Source of the DNA: Aeromonas lacus
GTDB taxonomy: Bacteria; Pseudomonadota; Gammaproteobacteria; Enterobacterales; Aeromonadaceae
Reading direction: 5' to 3'
NCBI RefSeq assembly: GCF_000764665.1
Contig: NZ_JRGM01000021.1
Coordinates: forward strand, 1-61,157
DNA: 61,157 bases
Shown here: one piece after another, positions 27,150 to 38,221 of the stretch
How the letters are laid out: every line of letters begins with the position of its first letter
Position numbering within the stretch: position 1 is the stretch's first letter
Notes under the pieces: model-generated
What the model was told of the DNA's origin: nothing
The model's input: the letters and a program-made list of their open reading frames with translations, nothing else
The model's database searches: none
Made by a program: the position numbers and the translations under genes

Positions 27150-27776
27150 ATGTTGAGCCATCTTCGCCGCATCTGGTATGGCCGGGACTTCCGGCAAGGG
27201 GAGTTCGCCCGGTTATTCCAGCCTCCTCCCGATGATGAGCTGGTCGCCCTCGATTTCGAGACCACCAGCCTTGATCCCGAGCAAGCCGAGATCGTCTCTA
27301 TCGGTGCGGTGCGCATCCAGGGCAATCGACTGCTGACCGGCGAGGCGCTCACCATCAAGGTGCAAGCGCCCGCCACACTTAGCGAACAGTCGGTGGTGAT
27401 CCACGGTCTGCGCCATCAGGATCTGCAACAGGGTATGACGCTGGAAGCCGCGCTGCGCCTGCTGCTCGACTTTATCGGCCCACGCGAACTGGTGGGTTAT
27501 CACATCGCCTATGACCTGCGTATTCTCAACCTGGCTTGCCTGAAATTGTGGGGATTGACCCTCCCACAACGAGGCATAGAGGTGAGCCAGCTCTATCACG
27601 ATCACCTCTATCGTCGTTATCCCGATGCCGTTATCGATCTTCATCTGGAGGCGATCTGCCGCCATCTGGCGCTGCCTGCCCTGCCCGCTCACGATGCGCT
27701 GGCCGATGCCACCACGGCAGCACTTGTCTATCTCTGCCTGACCCGGGGCTCTGCGCTGACTTATCCCAAAGTCTAA
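27150..27776 (+). CDS. 3'-5' exonuclease, DnaQ/DEDDh family
   Basis: 208-aa DEDDh exonuclease. ExoI holds the metal ligands in ALDFETTSLD (D35, E37), ExoII is in GYHIAYDLRIL, and ExoIII is in HDALADA. It resembles the epsilon proofreading subunit but lacks the polymerase-binding tail, so it is a stand-alone or accessory nuclease. The chosen ATG at 27150 is 3 bp after the preceding stop; an earlier in-frame start overlaps that gene. It is cotranscribed with the cNMP/CBS protein. No link to acetate is known. Confidence 0.88.
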   Translation: MLSHLRRIWYGRDFRQGEFARLFQPPPDDELVALDFETTSLDPEQAEIVSIGAVRIQGNRLLTGEALTIKVQAPATLSEQSVVIHGLRHQDLQQGMTLEAALRLLLDFIGPRELVGYHIAYDLRILNLACLKLWGLTLPQRGIEVSQLYHDHLYRRYPDAVIDLHLEAICRHLALPALPAHDALADATTAALVYLCLTRGSALTYPKV

Positions 27777-27883
27777 TTGTCGAGCAATAACATTTAATTC
27801 ACATTTTGCTTACATGAGCAGATTACCTGCTCGTCGGGGTTACCCCATCCACCGCTGACACTCATATGTCATGGAGAACTGCA

Positions 27884-28195
27884 ATGGAACAGCAAAGCTA
27901 TCTGAGGATCCAGCAAGATCCCACCTTCCAGGAGCTGGTCGCCAAGCGCCAGCGTTTTGCCTGGGCCCTCTCGGCTATGATGCTGGGACTCTACCTGGCC
28001 TTTATCCTGCTCATCGCCTTTGATCCCGGTTGGCTCGGCACCCCGCTCAGCGAGGGGTCGACCATTACCCGCGGCATCCCGGTCGGAGTGGGGTTGATCC
28101 TCTCCTCTTTCGTGCTGACCGGTGTCTATGTGTTTCGTGCCAACGGCGAGTTTGACGAGCTGAACCAGAAGATCCTCAAGGGAGTGAAAAAATGA
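27884..28195 (+). CDS. yjcH: DUF485 membrane protein, partner of ActP
   Basis: Small inner-membrane protein of 103 aa with two hydrophobic helices (about 29-46 and 65-85) and the DUF485 pattern [15 protein letters not shown]. In E. coli it sits between acs and actP; here acs is absent and it directly precedes actP, overlapping it by ATGA. Its biochemical role is unsettled. GGAG precedes ATG 27884; an in-frame start at 27866 has no ribosome site. The 107-bp gap upstream contains a GAGCAG/CTGCTC hairpin at 27816-27832. Confidence 0.9.
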   Translation: MEQQSYLRIQQDPTFQELVAKRQRFAWALSAMMLGLYLAFILLIAFDPGWLGTPLSEGSTITRGIPVGVGLILSSFVLTGVYVFRANGEFDELNQKILKGVKK

Positions 28196-29844
28196 AAGGC
28201 AAACTCTTGCTGCTGGCCTCACTGGCCTCTTCACCCCTGCTGGCCGCCGATGCGATAAGTGGCGAGGTGCATCGCCAGCCCCTCAACATCTCGGCCATTC
28301 TGATGTTCGTAGTCTTCGTGGCCGCCACCCTGTTCATCACCTACTGGGCCTCCAAACGCAACCGCTCGGCCTCTGACTACTATGCAGCGGGTGGCCGCAT
28401 CACCGGCTTCCAGAATGGCCTGGCCATCGCTGGCGACTACATGTCCGCCGCCTCCTTCCTCGGGATCTCGGCGCTGGTCTACACCTCTGGCTACGATGGC
28501 CTCATCTACTCCATCGGCTTTCTGGTGGGCTGGCCCATCATTCTGTTCCTGATCGCAGAGCGGCTGCGCAACCTCGGTAAATATACCTTCGCCGATGTCG
28601 CCTCCTACCGCCTCAAGCAGACCGAGGTGCGTACCCTCTCCGCCTGCGGCTCGCTGGTGGTGGTCGCCCTCTATCTCATCGCCCAGATGGTCGGTGCCGG
28701 CAAACTCATCGAGCTGTTGTTCGGCCTCCAATATCATGTTGCCGTGGTACTGGTCGGTATCCTGATGGTGCTCTACGTGCTGTTTGGCGGCATGCTGGCC
28801 ACCACATGGGTGCAGATCATCAAGGCAGTGATGCTGCTCTCCGGTGCCAGCTTCATGGCCATCATGGTGATGAAATCGGTCAACTTCGACATCGGCACCC
28901 TCTTTAGCGAAGCGGTGAAGGTACACGAGAAAGGGATCGCCATCATGAGCCCGGGTGGTCTGGTCGCTGACCCCATCTCCGCCATCTCGCTCGGTCTGGC
29001 ACTGATGTTCGGCACCGCCGGCCTGCCTCACATCCTGATGCGTTTCTTCACCGTGAGCGATGCCAAGGAAGCGCGCAAGAGCGTCTTCTACGCCACCGGC
29101 TTTATCGGTTACTTCTACATCCTCACCTTTATCATCGGCTTTGGCGCCATCCTGCTGGTCAGCACCAATCCGGCCTTCAAGGATGCCACTGGCGCCCTGC
29201 TGGGCGGCACCAACATGGCGGCGATACACTTGGCCGATGCAGTCGGTGGCAGCCTGTTCCTCGGCTTCATCTCTGCGGTCGCCTTCGCTACCATTCTGGC
29301 GGTGGTCTCCGGGCTGACCCTGGCGGGTGCATCAGCGGTCTCCCATGACCTCTATGCCAGTGTCATCAAGAAGGGCAAGGCCAACGAAGCTGACGAGCTG
29401 CGGGTCTCCAAGCTCACTACCGTGGTACTGGGTGTCGTCGCCATCGGTCTTGGCATCCTGTTCGAGAAGCAGAACATCGCCTTCATGGTGGGTCTGGCCT
29501 TCTCCATCGCCGCCAGCTGTAACTTCCCGGTGTTGTTCCTCTCCATGTTCTGGTCACGCCTGACCACTCGTGGCGCCGTCTACGGTGGTTGGCTGGGGCT
29601 GGTGAGCGCGGTGACCCTGATGATCCTGGGCCCGACCGTGTGGGTGAAAGTGCTGGGCCATGCCCAGGCCATCTTCCCCTACGAGTACCCGGCGCTCTTC
29701 TCCATGGGGCTGGCGTTTGTCGGGATCTGGTTCTTCTCCATCACCGACAGCTCCCAGAGCGCGGCTGACGAGCATGCCAAGTTCCTGCCGCAATTCGTTC
29801 GCTCCCAAACCGGGCTGGGTGCCTCTGGCGCCACCTCCCACTGA
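28192..29844 (+). CDS. actP: cation/acetate symporter
   Basis: SSS-family Na+-coupled importer of acetate and related monocarboxylates, 550 aa (E. coli ActP 549). An N-terminal signal-like segment ([20 protein letters not shown]) is followed by thirteen membrane segments. Motifs include [31 protein letters not shown] and [16 protein letters not shown]. The ATG overlaps yjcH, indicating coupled translation. With satP at 20.5 kb the strain has two acetate uptake routes within 9 kb. Confidence 0.96.
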   Translation: MKGKLLLLASLASSPLLAADAISGEVHRQPLNISAILMFVVFVAATLFITYWASKRNRSASDYYAAGGRITGFQNGLAIAGDYMSAASFLGISALVYTSGYDGLIYSIGFLVGWPIILFLIAERLRNLGKYTFADVASYRLKQTEVRTLSACGSLVVVALYLIAQMVGAGKLIELLFGLQYHVAVVLVGILMVLYVLFGGMLATTWVQIIKAVMLLSGASFMAIMVMKSVNFDIGTLFSEAVKVHEKGIAIMSPGGLVADPISAISLGLALMFGTAGLPHILMRFFTVSDAKEARKSVFYATGFIGYFYILTFIIGFGAILLVSTNPAFKDATGALLGGTNMAAIHLADAVGGSLFLGFISAVAFATILAVVSGLTLAGASAVSHDLYASVIKKGKANEADELRVSKLTTVVLGVVAIGLGILFEKQNIAFMVGLAFSIAASCNFPVLFLSMFWSRLTTRGAVYGGWLGLVSAVTLMILGPTVWVKVLGHAQAIFPYEYPALFSMGLAFVGIWFFSITDSSQSAADEHAKFLPQFVRSQTGLGASGATSH

Positions 29845-29862
29845 TGATTGGATGACACAACC

Positions 29863-29887
29863 AAGCCGGCCTCGTGCCGGCTTTTTT
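29863..29887 (+). terminator. terminator of yjcH-actP
   Basis: AGCCGGC-CTCGT-GCCGGCT stem followed by a run of six T, 19 bp after the actP stop. Confidence 0.92.
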
Positions 29888-29967
29888 CATACTGGATCCC
29901 TCAACGGCCAAATACGCTTCTGACCGATCCAGATCACAGTTCTTGCTAAAACTTTTGGGGGATCTGT

Positions 29968-29976
29968 GCCATAATG
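29968..29976 (+). promoter_or_regulatory. extended -10 promoter of ybiT
   Basis: TGcCATAAT fits the extended -10 pattern TGnTATAAT, 35 bp before the TTG start codon. No good -35 is visible, which an extended -10 can tolerate. Confidence 0.55.
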
Positions 29977-30010
29977 CGCGCCATTTGACAGACCAACCGG
30001 GACACTCATT

Positions 30011-31603
30011 TTGTTAAGCAGCAATAACATCACCATGCAATTCGGCGCCAAGCCGCTGTTTGAGAATATCAACGTCAAGTTTGGCGGCGGCAACCGCTAT
30101 GGCCTTATTGGCGCCAACGGCTGTGGCAAGTCCACCTTCATGAAGATCCTCGGCGGCGATCTGGAGCCCACTGGCGGTAATGTGAGCCTGGACGTCAATG
30201 AGCGGATCGGTAAGCTGCGTCAGGATCAGTTCGCCTACGAAGAGATGCGCGTACTGGACGTGGTCATGATGGGTCACACCGAGCTGTGGGCTGCCATCGC
30301 CGAGCGCGATGCCATCTACGCCAACCTCGAAGCGACCGACGATGACTACATGAAGGCTGCCGAGCTGGAAGGTCTGGTCGCCGAGTATGACGGCTATACC
30401 GCAGAATCCCGCGCAGGCGAGCTGCTGCTGGGTGCCGGTATTCCTATCGAGCAGCACAACGGCCCGATGAGCGAAGTCGCACCAGGCTGGAAACTGCGGG
30501 TGCTGCTGGCACAGGCGCTGTTCTCCAACCCCGATATCCTGCTGCTGGACGAACCGACCAACAACCTGGACATCAACACCATTCGCTGGCTGGAACAGGT
30601 GCTCAACGATCGTGAAAGCACCATGATCATCATCTCTCACGACCGTCACTTCCTGAACTCCGTCTGTACCCACATGGCGGATCTGGATTACGGCGAGCTG
30701 CGCGTCTATCCGGGCAACTACGATGACTACATGCTGGCCGCCACCCAGGCGCGCGAGCGTCTGCTGGCTGACAACGCCAAGAAGAAGGCCCAGATCGCCG
30801 ATCTGCAATCCTTCGTCTCCCGTTTCAGTGCCAACGCTTCCAAGTCCAGTCAGGCGACCTCCCGCCTCAAGCAGATCGACAAGATCAAGATTGAGGAAGT
30901 GAAGGTCTCCAGCCGTCAGAACCCCTTCATCCGCTTCGAGCAGGAGAAGAAGCTCTACCGCAACATTCTGGAGATCGAAGGCCTGTCCAAAGGTTATGGC
31001 GACGGTCCCCTGTTCAAGGGCCTCAACATGATGCTGGAAGTGGGTGAGAAGGTCGCTATTCTGGGTACCAACGGTATCGGTAAATCGACCCTGATCAAGA
31101 CACTGGTCGGGGATTTGGCACCGGATACCGGCACCATCAAGTGGTCCGAGAACGCCCAGATCGGTTACTACGCCCAGGATCACGCCGAAGATTTCGACAC
31201 CGACCTCAATGTATTCGACTGGATGGCCCAGTGGAAACAGGAGAACGAAGACGAACAGGCTGTGCGCTCCGTGCTGGGTCGCCTACTGTTCTCCCAAGAC
31301 GACATCAAGAAGCCGGTCAAAGTACTCTCCGGTGGTGAACAGGGTCGCATGCTGTTCGGCAAGCTGATGATGCAGCGCCCCAACATCCTGATCATGGATG
31401 AGCCGACCAACCACCTGGACATGGAATCTATCGAATCCTTGAACCTGGCTCTCGAGATGTACAAGGGCACCCTGATCTTCGTCTCCCACGACCGCGAATT
31501 CGTCTCCTCTCTCGCGACCCGCATTCTGGAGCTGAGCGAAGATGGCATCCGCGACTTCGGCGGTACCTACGAGGATTACCTGCGTACTCAGGGCGTGGTG
31601 TAA
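30011..31603 (+). CDS. ybiT: ABC-F ribosome-associated ATPase YbiT
   Basis: Cytosolic ABC-F protein of 530 aa, exactly the length of E. coli YbiT and very similar along its whole length. It has two ATPase cassettes (Walker [10 protein letters not shown] and [20 protein letters not shown] and [10 protein letters not shown]) joined by the P-site tRNA-interaction linker ([20 protein letters not shown]). There are no membrane segments. ABC-F factors act on stalled or slow ribosomes. The start codon is TTG at 30011; the N-terminus [11 protein letters not shown] aligns with E. coli, so no earlier start is needed. Confidence 0.96.
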   Translation: MLSSNNITMQFGAKPLFENINVKFGGGNRYGLIGANGCGKSTFMKILGGDLEPTGGNVSLDVNERIGKLRQDQFAYEEMRVLDVVMMGHTELWAAIAERDAIYANLEATDDDYMKAAELEGLVAEYDGYTAESRAGELLLGAGIPIEQHNGPMSEVAPGWKLRVLLAQALFSNPDILLLDEPTNNLDINTIRWLEQVLNDRESTMIIISHDRHFLNSVCTHMADLDYGELRVYPGNYDDYMLAATQARERLLADNAKKKAQIADLQSFVSRFSANASKSSQATSRLKQIDKIKIEEVKVSSRQNPFIRFEQEKKLYRNILEIEGLSKGYGDGPLFKGLNMMLEVGEKVAILGTNGIGKSTLIKTLVGDLAPDTGTIKWSENAQIGYYAQDHAEDFDTDLNVFDWMAQWKQENEDEQAVRSVLGRLLFSQDDIKKPVKVLSGGEQGRMLFGKLMMQRPNILIMDEPTNHLDMESIESLNLALEMYKGTLIFVSHDREFVSSLATRILELSEDGIRDFGGTYEDYLRTQGVV

Positions 31604-31629
31604 CCCCTGCGCAGCACAAGCTCGCAATG

Positions 31630-31659
31630 AAAAACCGGCACACATGTGCCGGTTTTTTT
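31630..31659 (+). terminator. terminator of ybiT
   Basis: AAACCGGCACA-CA-TGTGCCGGTTT hairpin with flanking A and T runs, about 27 bp after the ybiT stop. Confidence 0.92.
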
Positions 31660-31752
31660 ATGTCCCATGTTTATGGCGACTGATATGGCTTACGGCTGTA
31701 CAGCGATCACAGAGAGCTGGGAGCTGGGTTAAGTATCTCCCTCACCCACAGA

Positions 31753-31783
31753 TAAAAAAACGGCTCCATCAAGGAGCCGTTTT
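31753..31783 (-). terminator. terminator of ppiD
   Basis: On the minus strand, AACGGCTCC-TTGAT-GGAGCCGTT is followed by TTTTTAT, 20 bp past the ppiD stop codon. It closes the tig-to-ppiD series. Confidence 0.92.
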
Positions 31784-31802
31784 CACTGGATTGAACTGAC
31801 GA

Positions 31803-33716
31803 TTACTCGACAGTCGCTTCCACGCTGGTGAAGTACTCGATCTTGGCCACTTTGCGCAGCTCGTCGATCAGAGACTTGTAATCCACCTGTGCTTTGCCCT
31901 GACCCAGCTGACCTTGCAGCATGGCAACCATCTTGGAAGGCTCGGCAGGTACGTTCACCTTGTCCAACGCAACCACGACGCGGTCACCGTTGCTCTCGGC
32001 AACCAGCGCCACGCTCGGCTTGCCATCCTTGGGATGGGGCAGCGTGAAGGCTTCGGTAACCAGATTCTGATCCATCTCGCGATCGAAGCGGGATACCCCT
32101 TTGTGGGTTTGCACCTTCAGACCCAGCGCAGCCAGATCGCCATCGATGCTCTTGCCAGCCTTGAGCTTGTCCAGCAGGCCCTGGGCCTTGCCACGAGCCA
32201 CTTCACCGGCCTTGTCGTGCTTGATGGCGGCAATCACCTGCTCTTTGACCTCGGCCAGCGGCTTGACCGCTTTGGGCTTGTGACCGGTGATGTGCAGCAC
32301 CAGCGCCTTGCCGTCAGCCAGCTCGATCACGTCGGAGTTGGTGTTGTCATCGCGCAGCTGCTCGGAGAACGCCACGGAGAGAACCTTGGGATCGTTAAGC
32401 GGAGCAGGTGCAGAACCCTGGCTGAAGTAGTCGGAGGATTGCACCTTCAGACCCATGGCCTCGGCGGTCATGTCCAGCGAATCGGGGTTTTCGAAGCTGT
32501 TGTCAGCCATCTTCTGCTGCTCGGCAAAGAAGCGCTCTTTGGCCTTGTCGCTCTGCAGACGGTTGATAGTCTCTTCCTTCACGTCAGCAAACGGCTTGGT
32601 TTGAGCAGGCTCAACCCCCAGCAGCTTGATGATATGGAAACCGAACGGGCTCTTGACGACGGCGGAGAGATCGCCCGCCTTGTTCAGGGCAAAGGCAGCC
32701 TTCTCGAAGGACGGATCCATCACCCCTTTTTCGAACCAGTCCAGCTCGCCGCCTTTTTTGGCGGAGAAGGTATCGGAGGAGTCAGCCTTGGCCAGCGCGG
32801 CGAAATCATCGCCCTCCTTGGCTTTGGCCAACACGGCTTCTGCTTTCTGCTCGGCCGCTTTCTCATCCTTGCCAAACGGGATCAGGATGTGAGCAACATG
32901 ACGACGCTCGGGACGCTGGAACAGATCCTGATGCTGGTCGTAGTAATCCTGGGCATCCTGTTCGGTGACCTTGATATCCTTGGCGAGGTTGGTCGCATCC
33001 AGCAGCAGGTAGTCTACTTTCACCTGCTCGTCATTCATGAAGTGGGCGCCATTGGCCTTGTAGTACTGCTCCAGCTCGTTGTCGGAAACCTGTACGTCAG
33101 CCACGTAGTTGGCGGCCGCCAGACGCACCAGACGCAGATCGCGAGTCTGGTTGTAGAGCTTGTCGAGCTGTTCGGCTTCACCCTTGAGGGAGAACTCGGT
33201 ACCCAGCAGGGCACTCATCAGCTGTTGACGCACCATGTCCTGACGCAGGGAGTCGCGGAACATTTCGGGAGTCATGCCGGCACGACGGATCAGCTGCAGG
33301 TAGCGATCATTGTTGAACTTGCCGTTCTCGGCAAACTCGGGCATGGCGACGATGGCCTGCTTGATCTGCTCATCACTGACGCGCAGACCCAGCTCGCGAG
33401 CCTTGCTGTCCAGCAACGCCTGATCGATCAGGCGATCCAGCACACCGCGGCGGAACTGTTTCATGTAATCGGGGTTCGCGGCCAGCTGGCTGAATGCCTC
33501 TCCCATCTGGGATTCCATGCGGGCGCGCTCGTTGCGGTAGGCGTTCTCCAGCGCGGCTGCACTGATATCTGTGCCGTTGACAGTGGCGGGGGCGGTACGG
33601 GCCGGACCATTCAGGTAACTACCTACACCAGCCAAAGCAAAGGAGAGGATGATCAGGCCCAAGATAACCTTGGCTACCTTGCCTTGCGCCCCTTCGCGTA
33701 GTTTATCCAACATCAT
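31803..33716 (-). CDS. ppiD: membrane-anchored periplasmic folding factor PpiD
   Basis: SurA-like chaperone at the SecYEG exit, 637 aa. A short cytosolic N-terminus (MMLDKLREGAQGK) leads into one membrane helix (about 16-35), an N-terminal SurA_N-like chaperone region (RNERARMESQMG, LDRLIDQALLDSKARELGL), and a parvulin domain (about 260-370: RRHVAHILIPFG, LDWFEKGVMDPSFEKAAF). Chaperone and parvulin tails follow. The start at 33716 matches E. coli PpiD; the longer frame to 33791 enters the hupB terminator region. The ribosome site is weak (GGGAG 14 bp away). Confidence 0.95.
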   Translation of the reverse strand: MMLDKLREGAQGKVAKVILGLIILSFALAGVGSYLNGPARTAPATVNGTDISAAALENAYRNERARMESQMGEAFSQLAANPDYMKQFRRGVLDRLIDQALLDSKARELGLRVSDEQIKQAIVAMPEFAENGKFNNDRYLQLIRRAGMTPEMFRDSLRQDMVRQQLMSALLGTEFSLKGEAEQLDKLYNQTRDLRLVRLAAANYVADVQVSDNELEQYYKANGAHFMNDEQVKVDYLLLDATNLAKDIKVTEQDAQDYYDQHQDLFQRPERRHVAHILIPFGKDEKAAEQKAEAVLAKAKEGDDFAALAKADSSDTFSAKKGGELDWFEKGVMDPSFEKAAFALNKAGDLSAVVKSPFGFHIIKLLGVEPAQTKPFADVKEETINRLQSDKAKERFFAEQQKMADNSFENPDSLDMTAEAMGLKVQSSDYFSQGSAPAPLNDPKVLSVAFSEQLRDDNTNSDVIELADGKALVLHITGHKPKAVKPLAEVKEQVIAAIKHDKAGEVARGKAQGLLDKLKAGKSIDGDLAALGLKVQTHKGVSRFDREMDQNLVTEAFTLPHPKDGKPSVALVAESNGDRVVVALDKVNVPAEPSKMVAMLQGQLGQGKAQVDYKSLIDELRKVAKIEYFTSVEATVE

Positions 33717-33755
33717 GTTTGTACTTATGCTCCCGAACTCGATGGGCGTAAATAA

Positions 33756-33785
33756 TGAAAAGGCGCACCGATTGCGATGCGCCTT
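33756..33785 (-). terminator. terminator of hupB
   Basis: Minus-strand hairpin with AAGGCGCA/TGCGCCTT arms (33760-33785) followed by TTCATT. The T run is short, so partial read-through into ppiD is possible. Confidence 0.65.
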
Positions 33786-33867
33786 GGTCAATCAGTATGA
33801 GAGAGGACTCTCTAACCTGTCTGGTCTGCGACCAAGGACGGTAGCCGACATATCATCGGCACCCGAC

Positions 33868-34140
33868 TTAGTTGACCGCGTCTTTCAGGGCCTTACCGGC
33901 TTTGAAGGCAGGAACTTTACCAGCAGCGATTTCGATGGTCGCGCCAGTTTGCGGGTTACGGCCAGAACGGGCAGCACGCTCGCGTACAGCGAAAGTACCG
34001 AAACCAACCAGAGCAACCTGGTCACCCTCTTTCAGAGCTTCACCCACAGCGTCAATGAAGGCATCCAACGCACGGCCGGCTGCAGCCTTGGAGATATCAG
34101 CACCGTCTGCAATCTTGTCAATCAGTTGAGATTTATTCAC
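33868..34140 (-). CDS. hupB: DNA-binding protein HU-beta
   Basis: Nucleoid protein of 90 aa. [11 protein letters not shown], the DNA-binding arm [20 protein letters not shown] and the C-terminal [10 protein letters not shown] are the standard HU sequence. The start codon is GTG at 34140 with GGGGA 9 bp upstream. The 240-bp gap to lon is expected to hold its own promoters, since HU is far more abundant than Lon. The position between lon and ppiD is conserved with E. coli. Confidence 0.97.
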   Translation of the reverse strand: MNKSQLIDKIADGADISKAAAGRALDAFIDAVGEALKEGDQVALVGFGTFAVRERAARSGRNPQTGATIEIAAGKVPAFKAGKALKDAVN

Positions 34141-34380
34141 TCTTATATTCCCCTTTTATCGAACACCGCTGCGGCGCTGATTTCCCTGGCCACAACAAGT
34201 GGAGGTTTTATAGCAAGCCTCCTGACCAGTTGCAAGTGACAATCTGGCGCAAACCCGCGCCACACAACGCATTGCGACTTATCACGAGAACCCGATCGGT
34301 GGTCAAGGCTACTTCCGTTATGGGATGCATGCAAGCCTTAACCACCCCCCGAATGCGCCAAATTTGCGGCGCATCAAAAT

Positions 34381-36735
34381 TTACACGACAGAAACGCGCT
34401 CAAACCCTTGTGGATTGTCCTGCAACGCCAGTTCCAGCACTTCGTCTATCCAGCGAACGGGATAGATTTCAAGGTCTTGTTTGACGTTTGCCGGGATCTC
34501 CTCAAGGTCACGTTCGTTCTCTTTCGGGATCAGCACACGCTTGATACCACCACGGTGAGCGGCCAGCAGTTTCTCTTTGAGACCACCGATGGGCAGCACT
34601 TCACCACGCAAGGTGATTTCACCTGTCATGGCCACATCAGCACGAACCGGATTACCGGTCAAGCTGGAAACCAGCGCAGTACACATGGCGATACCGGCGC
34701 TCGGGCCATCTTTCGGGGTTGCCCCTTCCGGTACGTGCACATGAATGTCACGCTTCTCATAGAAGTCGGCGTTGATACGCAGCTTCTCGGCACGGGCTCG
34801 AACGACGGTCATGGCAGCCTGGATAGACTCCTGCATCACATCACCCAAAGAACCGGTGTAAGTGAGCTTGCCCTTGCCCGGCATGTTGGTGGTCTCGATG
34901 GTGAGCAGGTCGCCCCCCACCTCGGTCCACGCCAGACCACATACCTGACCAATCTGGTTCTGGTCGGTGGCCTTGCCGTAATCGAAGCGCTGCACCCCGA
35001 GGAACTCCTTGAGGTTCTCCTGATTGACCTGAACATGCTTGATGCTCTTGTCCAGCAGAATGCGCTTGACCGCTTTGCGACAAATCTTGGAGATTTCGCG
35101 CTCCAGACTCCGCACCCCGGCTTCACGGGTGTAGTAACGGATCACCCCGACCAGTGCCGAGTCCTCGATGGTAATCTCGGAGGCTTTCAGGCCGTTGCGC
35201 TGGATCTGCTTGGCAACCAGATGCTGCTTGGCAATGTTGAGCTTCTCATCTTCGGTGTAACCGGAGAGACGGATCACTTCCATCCGATCCAGCAACGGAC
35301 CCGGGATGTTCATGGAGTTGGAGGTGGCCACGAACATGACGTCCGACAGGTCATAATCCACTTCCAGGTAGTGATCGTTGAAGCTGTTGTTCTGCTCGGG
35401 ATCCAGTACCTCCAGTAGAGCGGAAGCGGGATCACCACGCATGTCCGAGCTCATCTTGTCTATTTCGTCGAGCAGGAACAGCGGGTTCTTCACACCAACT
35501 TTCGCCATCTTCTGGATGAGCTTGCCGGGCATGGAACCGATGTAGGTACGACGATGACCGCGGATCTCCGCCTCGTCACGCACTCCACCCAAGGCCATCC
35601 GCACATATTTGCGGCCAGTCGCCTTGGCGATGGACTGGCCCAGCGAGGTCTTGCCGACACCGGGAGGGCCAACCAGACAGAGGATGGGGCCCTTGAGCTT
35701 GTTCACCCGCGCCTGTACCGCCAGATATTCGAGGATGCGATCCTTGACCTTCTCAAGGCCATAGTGATCGGCATCCAGCACCTCTTGCGCCTTGCCCAGG
35801 TCTTTCTTGACCTTGGAGCGCGCCTTCCACGGCACCTGTACCATCCAGTCCACATAGCTGCGAACCACGGTAGCCTCGGCAGACATGGGAGACATCATCT
35901 TCAGCTTGGCAAGCTCGGCCTGGGCCTTTTCACGGGCCTCTTCCGGCATGCCCGCCTCTTCAATCTTGCGATTGAGGGCTTCGAACTCATCCGGGCTATC
36001 TTCCAGCTCACCCAGCTCTTTCTGGATGGCCTTCATCTGCTCGTTGAGGTAATACTCGCGCTGGCTCTTCTCCATCTGCTTCTTGACGCGAGTACGGATA
36101 CGTTTCTCGACCTGCAGCAGGTCGATCTCCGACTCCATCATCGCCATCAGGAATTCGATGCGCTCGGAGACAGAGACAATCTCCAGCACCTTCTGCTTGT
36201 CTTCCAGCTTGAGCGGCATGTGAGCGGCCATGGTATCGGCCAGACGCGCAGCATCGTCGATCGCCGAAATCGAGGTGAGCACCTCGGGCGGGATCTTCTT
36301 GTTGAGCTTGATGTAACCTTCAAACTGGCCGATGGCGGAGCGAACCAGAACTTCCTGATCCTTGTCGTCAATGGCCTTGGAGGAGATGTACTGGGCCTCG
36401 CAGACAAAGAAGTCCTTGTCGTCGATCATCCGCTCCAGGCGAGCACGCTGCCCACCTTCTACCAGCACCTTGACGGTGCCATCCGGCAGTTTGAGCATCT
36501 GCAGAATATTGGCCACTGTCCCGACGGTGAAGATCTCCTCCACAGTCGGCTCATCGGTTGACGCATCCTTCTGGGCCACCAGCAGAACTTTCTTGTCCTG
36601 CTCCATGGCCGCTTCCAGACAGCGAATGGATTTTTCCCGCCCCACAAAGAGTGGAATGACCATGTGGGGATAAACCACCACGTCACGAAGAGGCAGGACG
36701 GGAATCTCGATGCGTTCTGAACGCTCTAGGTTCAT
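34381..36735 (-). CDS. lon: ATP-dependent protease Lon
   Basis: Cytosolic AAA+ serine protease of 784 aa, identical in length to E. coli Lon. An N-terminal substrate-binding domain ([20 protein letters not shown]), a coiled middle region, an ATPase with Walker A GPPGVGKT and Walker [10 protein letters not shown], and a C-terminal protease domain with catalytic Ser in PKDGPSAG and Lys in [12 protein letters not shown] are all present. It degrades misfolded and regulatory proteins. A sigma32-like promoter precedes it (36783-36811). It stands between clpX and hupB, as in E. coli. Confidence 0.98.
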   Translation of the reverse strand: MNLERSERIEIPVLPLRDVVVYPHMVIPLFVGREKSIRCLEAAMEQDKKVLLVAQKDASTDEPTVEEIFTVGTVANILQMLKLPDGTVKVLVEGGQRARLERMIDDKDFFVCEAQYISSKAIDDKDQEVLVRSAIGQFEGYIKLNKKIPPEVLTSISAIDDAARLADTMAAHMPLKLEDKQKVLEIVSVSERIEFLMAMMESEIDLLQVEKRIRTRVKKQMEKSQREYYLNEQMKAIQKELGELEDSPDEFEALNRKIEEAGMPEEAREKAQAELAKLKMMSPMSAEATVVRSYVDWMVQVPWKARSKVKKDLGKAQEVLDADHYGLEKVKDRILEYLAVQARVNKLKGPILCLVGPPGVGKTSLGQSIAKATGRKYVRMALGGVRDEAEIRGHRRTYIGSMPGKLIQKMAKVGVKNPLFLLDEIDKMSSDMRGDPASALLEVLDPEQNNSFNDHYLEVDYDLSDVMFVATSNSMNIPGPLLDRMEVIRLSGYTEDEKLNIAKQHLVAKQIQRNGLKASEITIEDSALVGVIRYYTREAGVRSLEREISKICRKAVKRILLDKSIKHVQVNQENLKEFLGVQRFDYGKATDQNQIGQVCGLAWTEVGGDLLTIETTNMPGKGKLTYTGSLGDVMQESIQAAMTVVRARAEKLRINADFYEKRDIHVHVPEGATPKDGPSAGIAMCTALVSSLTGNPVRADVAMTGEITLRGEVLPIGGLKEKLLAAHRGGIKRVLIPKENERDLEEIPANVKQDLEIYPVRWIDEVLELALQDNPQGFERVSVV

Positions 36736-36782
36736 ATATGTCCTCTCGGCTTGTTATACCGTTGGCAAAGCGCTTGGCTGAG

Positions 36783-36811
36783 TATATGGGGGCGCTCCAA
36801 CGAGATTCAAT
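36783..36811 (-). promoter_or_regulatory. sigma32-type heat-shock promoter of lon
   Basis: On the minus strand TTGAATC (36804-36810) and CCCCCATATA (36783-36792) lie about 11 bp apart. They match the -35 TTGAA and -10 CCCCATNT elements of heat-shock promoters and are nearly the same as the E. coli lon promoter. Confidence 0.85.
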
Positions 36812-36832
36812 CGTCTAAACCGCAAAAAGCAT

Positions 36833-36855
36833 GAAAGGGGCAAAAAGCCCCTTCC
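36833..36855 (-). terminator. hairpin/terminator between clpX and lon
   Basis: Minus-strand AAGGGGC-TTTTT-GCCCCTT followed by TTCATGC, 22 bp after the clpX stop. The U-tract is poor, so it is either a weak terminator or an mRNA 3'-end stabiliser. Confidence 0.55.
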
Positions 36856-36876
36856 ATTTGATTAAAAATCAGACTG

Positions 36877-38151
36877 TTACTCTGATGCGGCAGCTTGAGT
36901 CTCAGGATTTTCGTAGATCATCAAGGGCGCTGAGTCCCCTTTGATCACTGTCTCGTCGATCACCACCTTGCTGACCCCTTCCAGAGAAGGCAGGTCATAC
37001 ATGGTATCGAGCAGCACAGCTTCTACGATGGAACGCAGACCACGAGCACCGGTTTTACGCTCCATCGCCTTGCGGGCAATGGCGTGCAGCGCATCTTCAC
37101 GGAACTCCAGCTCAACCCCTTCCAGATCGAACAGCGCGGCATACTGCTTGGTCAGCGCATTTTTCGGCTCTTGCAGGATCTGGATGAGGGCAGCCTCGTC
37201 CAGTTCGGTCAGGGTAGCCACCACCGGCAGACGGCCGATGAACTCGGGGATCAGACCGTACTTGATCAGATCTTCCGGCTCCACCTTGGCGAAGGTTTCG
37301 CTCAAGGAGGCCTTGGCATCCTTGGACTTCACCTCGGCGCCAAAACCGATACCGGTTCCCTTGACGGAACGCTGCTCGATCACCTTGTCCAGACCGGCAA
37401 AGGCACCACCACAGATGAAGAGGATCTTGGAGGTATCAACCTGCAAGAACTCCTGCTGCGGATGCTTGCGACCACCTTGCGGCGGTACAGAAGCGATGGT
37501 CCCTTCGATCAGCTTGAGCAGGGCCTGCTGCACCCCTTCCCCGGAGACATCGCGGGTAATGGAAGGGTTGTCCGACTTGCGGGAGATCTTGTCGATCTCG
37601 TCGATGTAGACGATGCCACGCTGGGCCTTCTCCACATCGTAGTCGCACTTTTGCAGCAGCTTCTGGATGATGTTCTCCACGTCCTCGCCCACATAACCGG
37701 CTTCGGTCAGGGTGGTCGCATCGGCCATGGTGAACGGCACATCCAGCAGGCGAGCCAGAGTCTCGGCCAGCAGGGTCTTGCCGCTACCGGTCGGGCCAAT
37801 CAGCAGAATGTTGGACTTGCCCAGTTCCACACCACTGTTTTCGCCGCTGTTACGCAGGCGCTTGTAGTGGTTGTAGACGGCAACGGCCAACACCTTCTTG
37901 GCGTACTCCTGCCCGATCACATAGTCATCGAGATGAGCGCGGATCTGATGAGGGGTCGGCAGCTCGTTACCATCACGCTTGGGAGAGATCTCGCGGATCT
38001 CCTCGCGGATGATGTCGTTGCACAGCTCGACACACTCATCACATATGTAGACGGAAGGGCCAGCGATCAGCTTACGCACTTCATGCTGGCTTTTGCCGCA
38101 AAAAGAGCAGTAGAGCAGCTTATCACCCTCACCCTTGCGTTTTTCTGTCAT
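36877..38151 (-). CDS. clpX: ClpX ATP-dependent unfoldase
   Basis: AAA+ unfoldase of ClpXP, 424 aa. The N-terminal zinc-binding domain has the [14 protein letters not shown]...CDECVELC cysteine set. Walker A is GPTGSGKT and Walker B is [10 protein letters not shown]. The ClpP-binding loop IGFGAEV is present. It recognises ssrA-tagged and adaptor-delivered substrates and feeds them to ClpP, encoded just upstream (70-bp gap). The start ATG 38151 has GAGG upstream. Confidence 0.98.
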   Translation of the reverse strand: MTEKRKGEGDKLLYCSFCGKSQHEVRKLIAGPSVYICDECVELCNDIIREEIREISPKRDGNELPTPHQIRAHLDDYVIGQEYAKKVLAVAVYNHYKRLRNSGENSGVELGKSNILLIGPTGSGKTLLAETLARLLDVPFTMADATTLTEAGYVGEDVENIIQKLLQKCDYDVEKAQRGIVYIDEIDKISRKSDNPSITRDVSGEGVQQALLKLIEGTIASVPPQGGRKHPQQEFLQVDTSKILFICGGAFAGLDKVIEQRSVKGTGIGFGAEVKSKDAKASLSETFAKVEPEDLIKYGLIPEFIGRLPVVATLTELDEAALIQILQEPKNALTKQYAALFDLEGVELEFREDALHAIARKAMERKTGARGLRSIVEAVLLDTMYDLPSLEGVSKVVIDETVIKGDSAPLMIYENPETQAAASE

Positions 38152-38221
38152 TCAGCAACCTCGTTTTATCAATAGAGGATGGGTCGGCCTGTTGAGTTTA
38201 CAACAGACCGGGACACCCTGC

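Noticed and set aside
27816..27832. GAGCAG/CTGCTC hairpin before yjcH, considered as a terminator
   Set aside because: It is followed by GTCGGGG rather than T residues.
31914..33701. 595-codon plus-strand frame over ppiD
   Set aside because: It is a shadow of ppiD with no known family; codon constraint follows the ppiD frame.
34353..34374. ATGCGCC/GGCGCAT hairpin after lon, considered as a lon terminator
   Set aside because: No T run follows on the minus strand, so it is not supported as a terminator.
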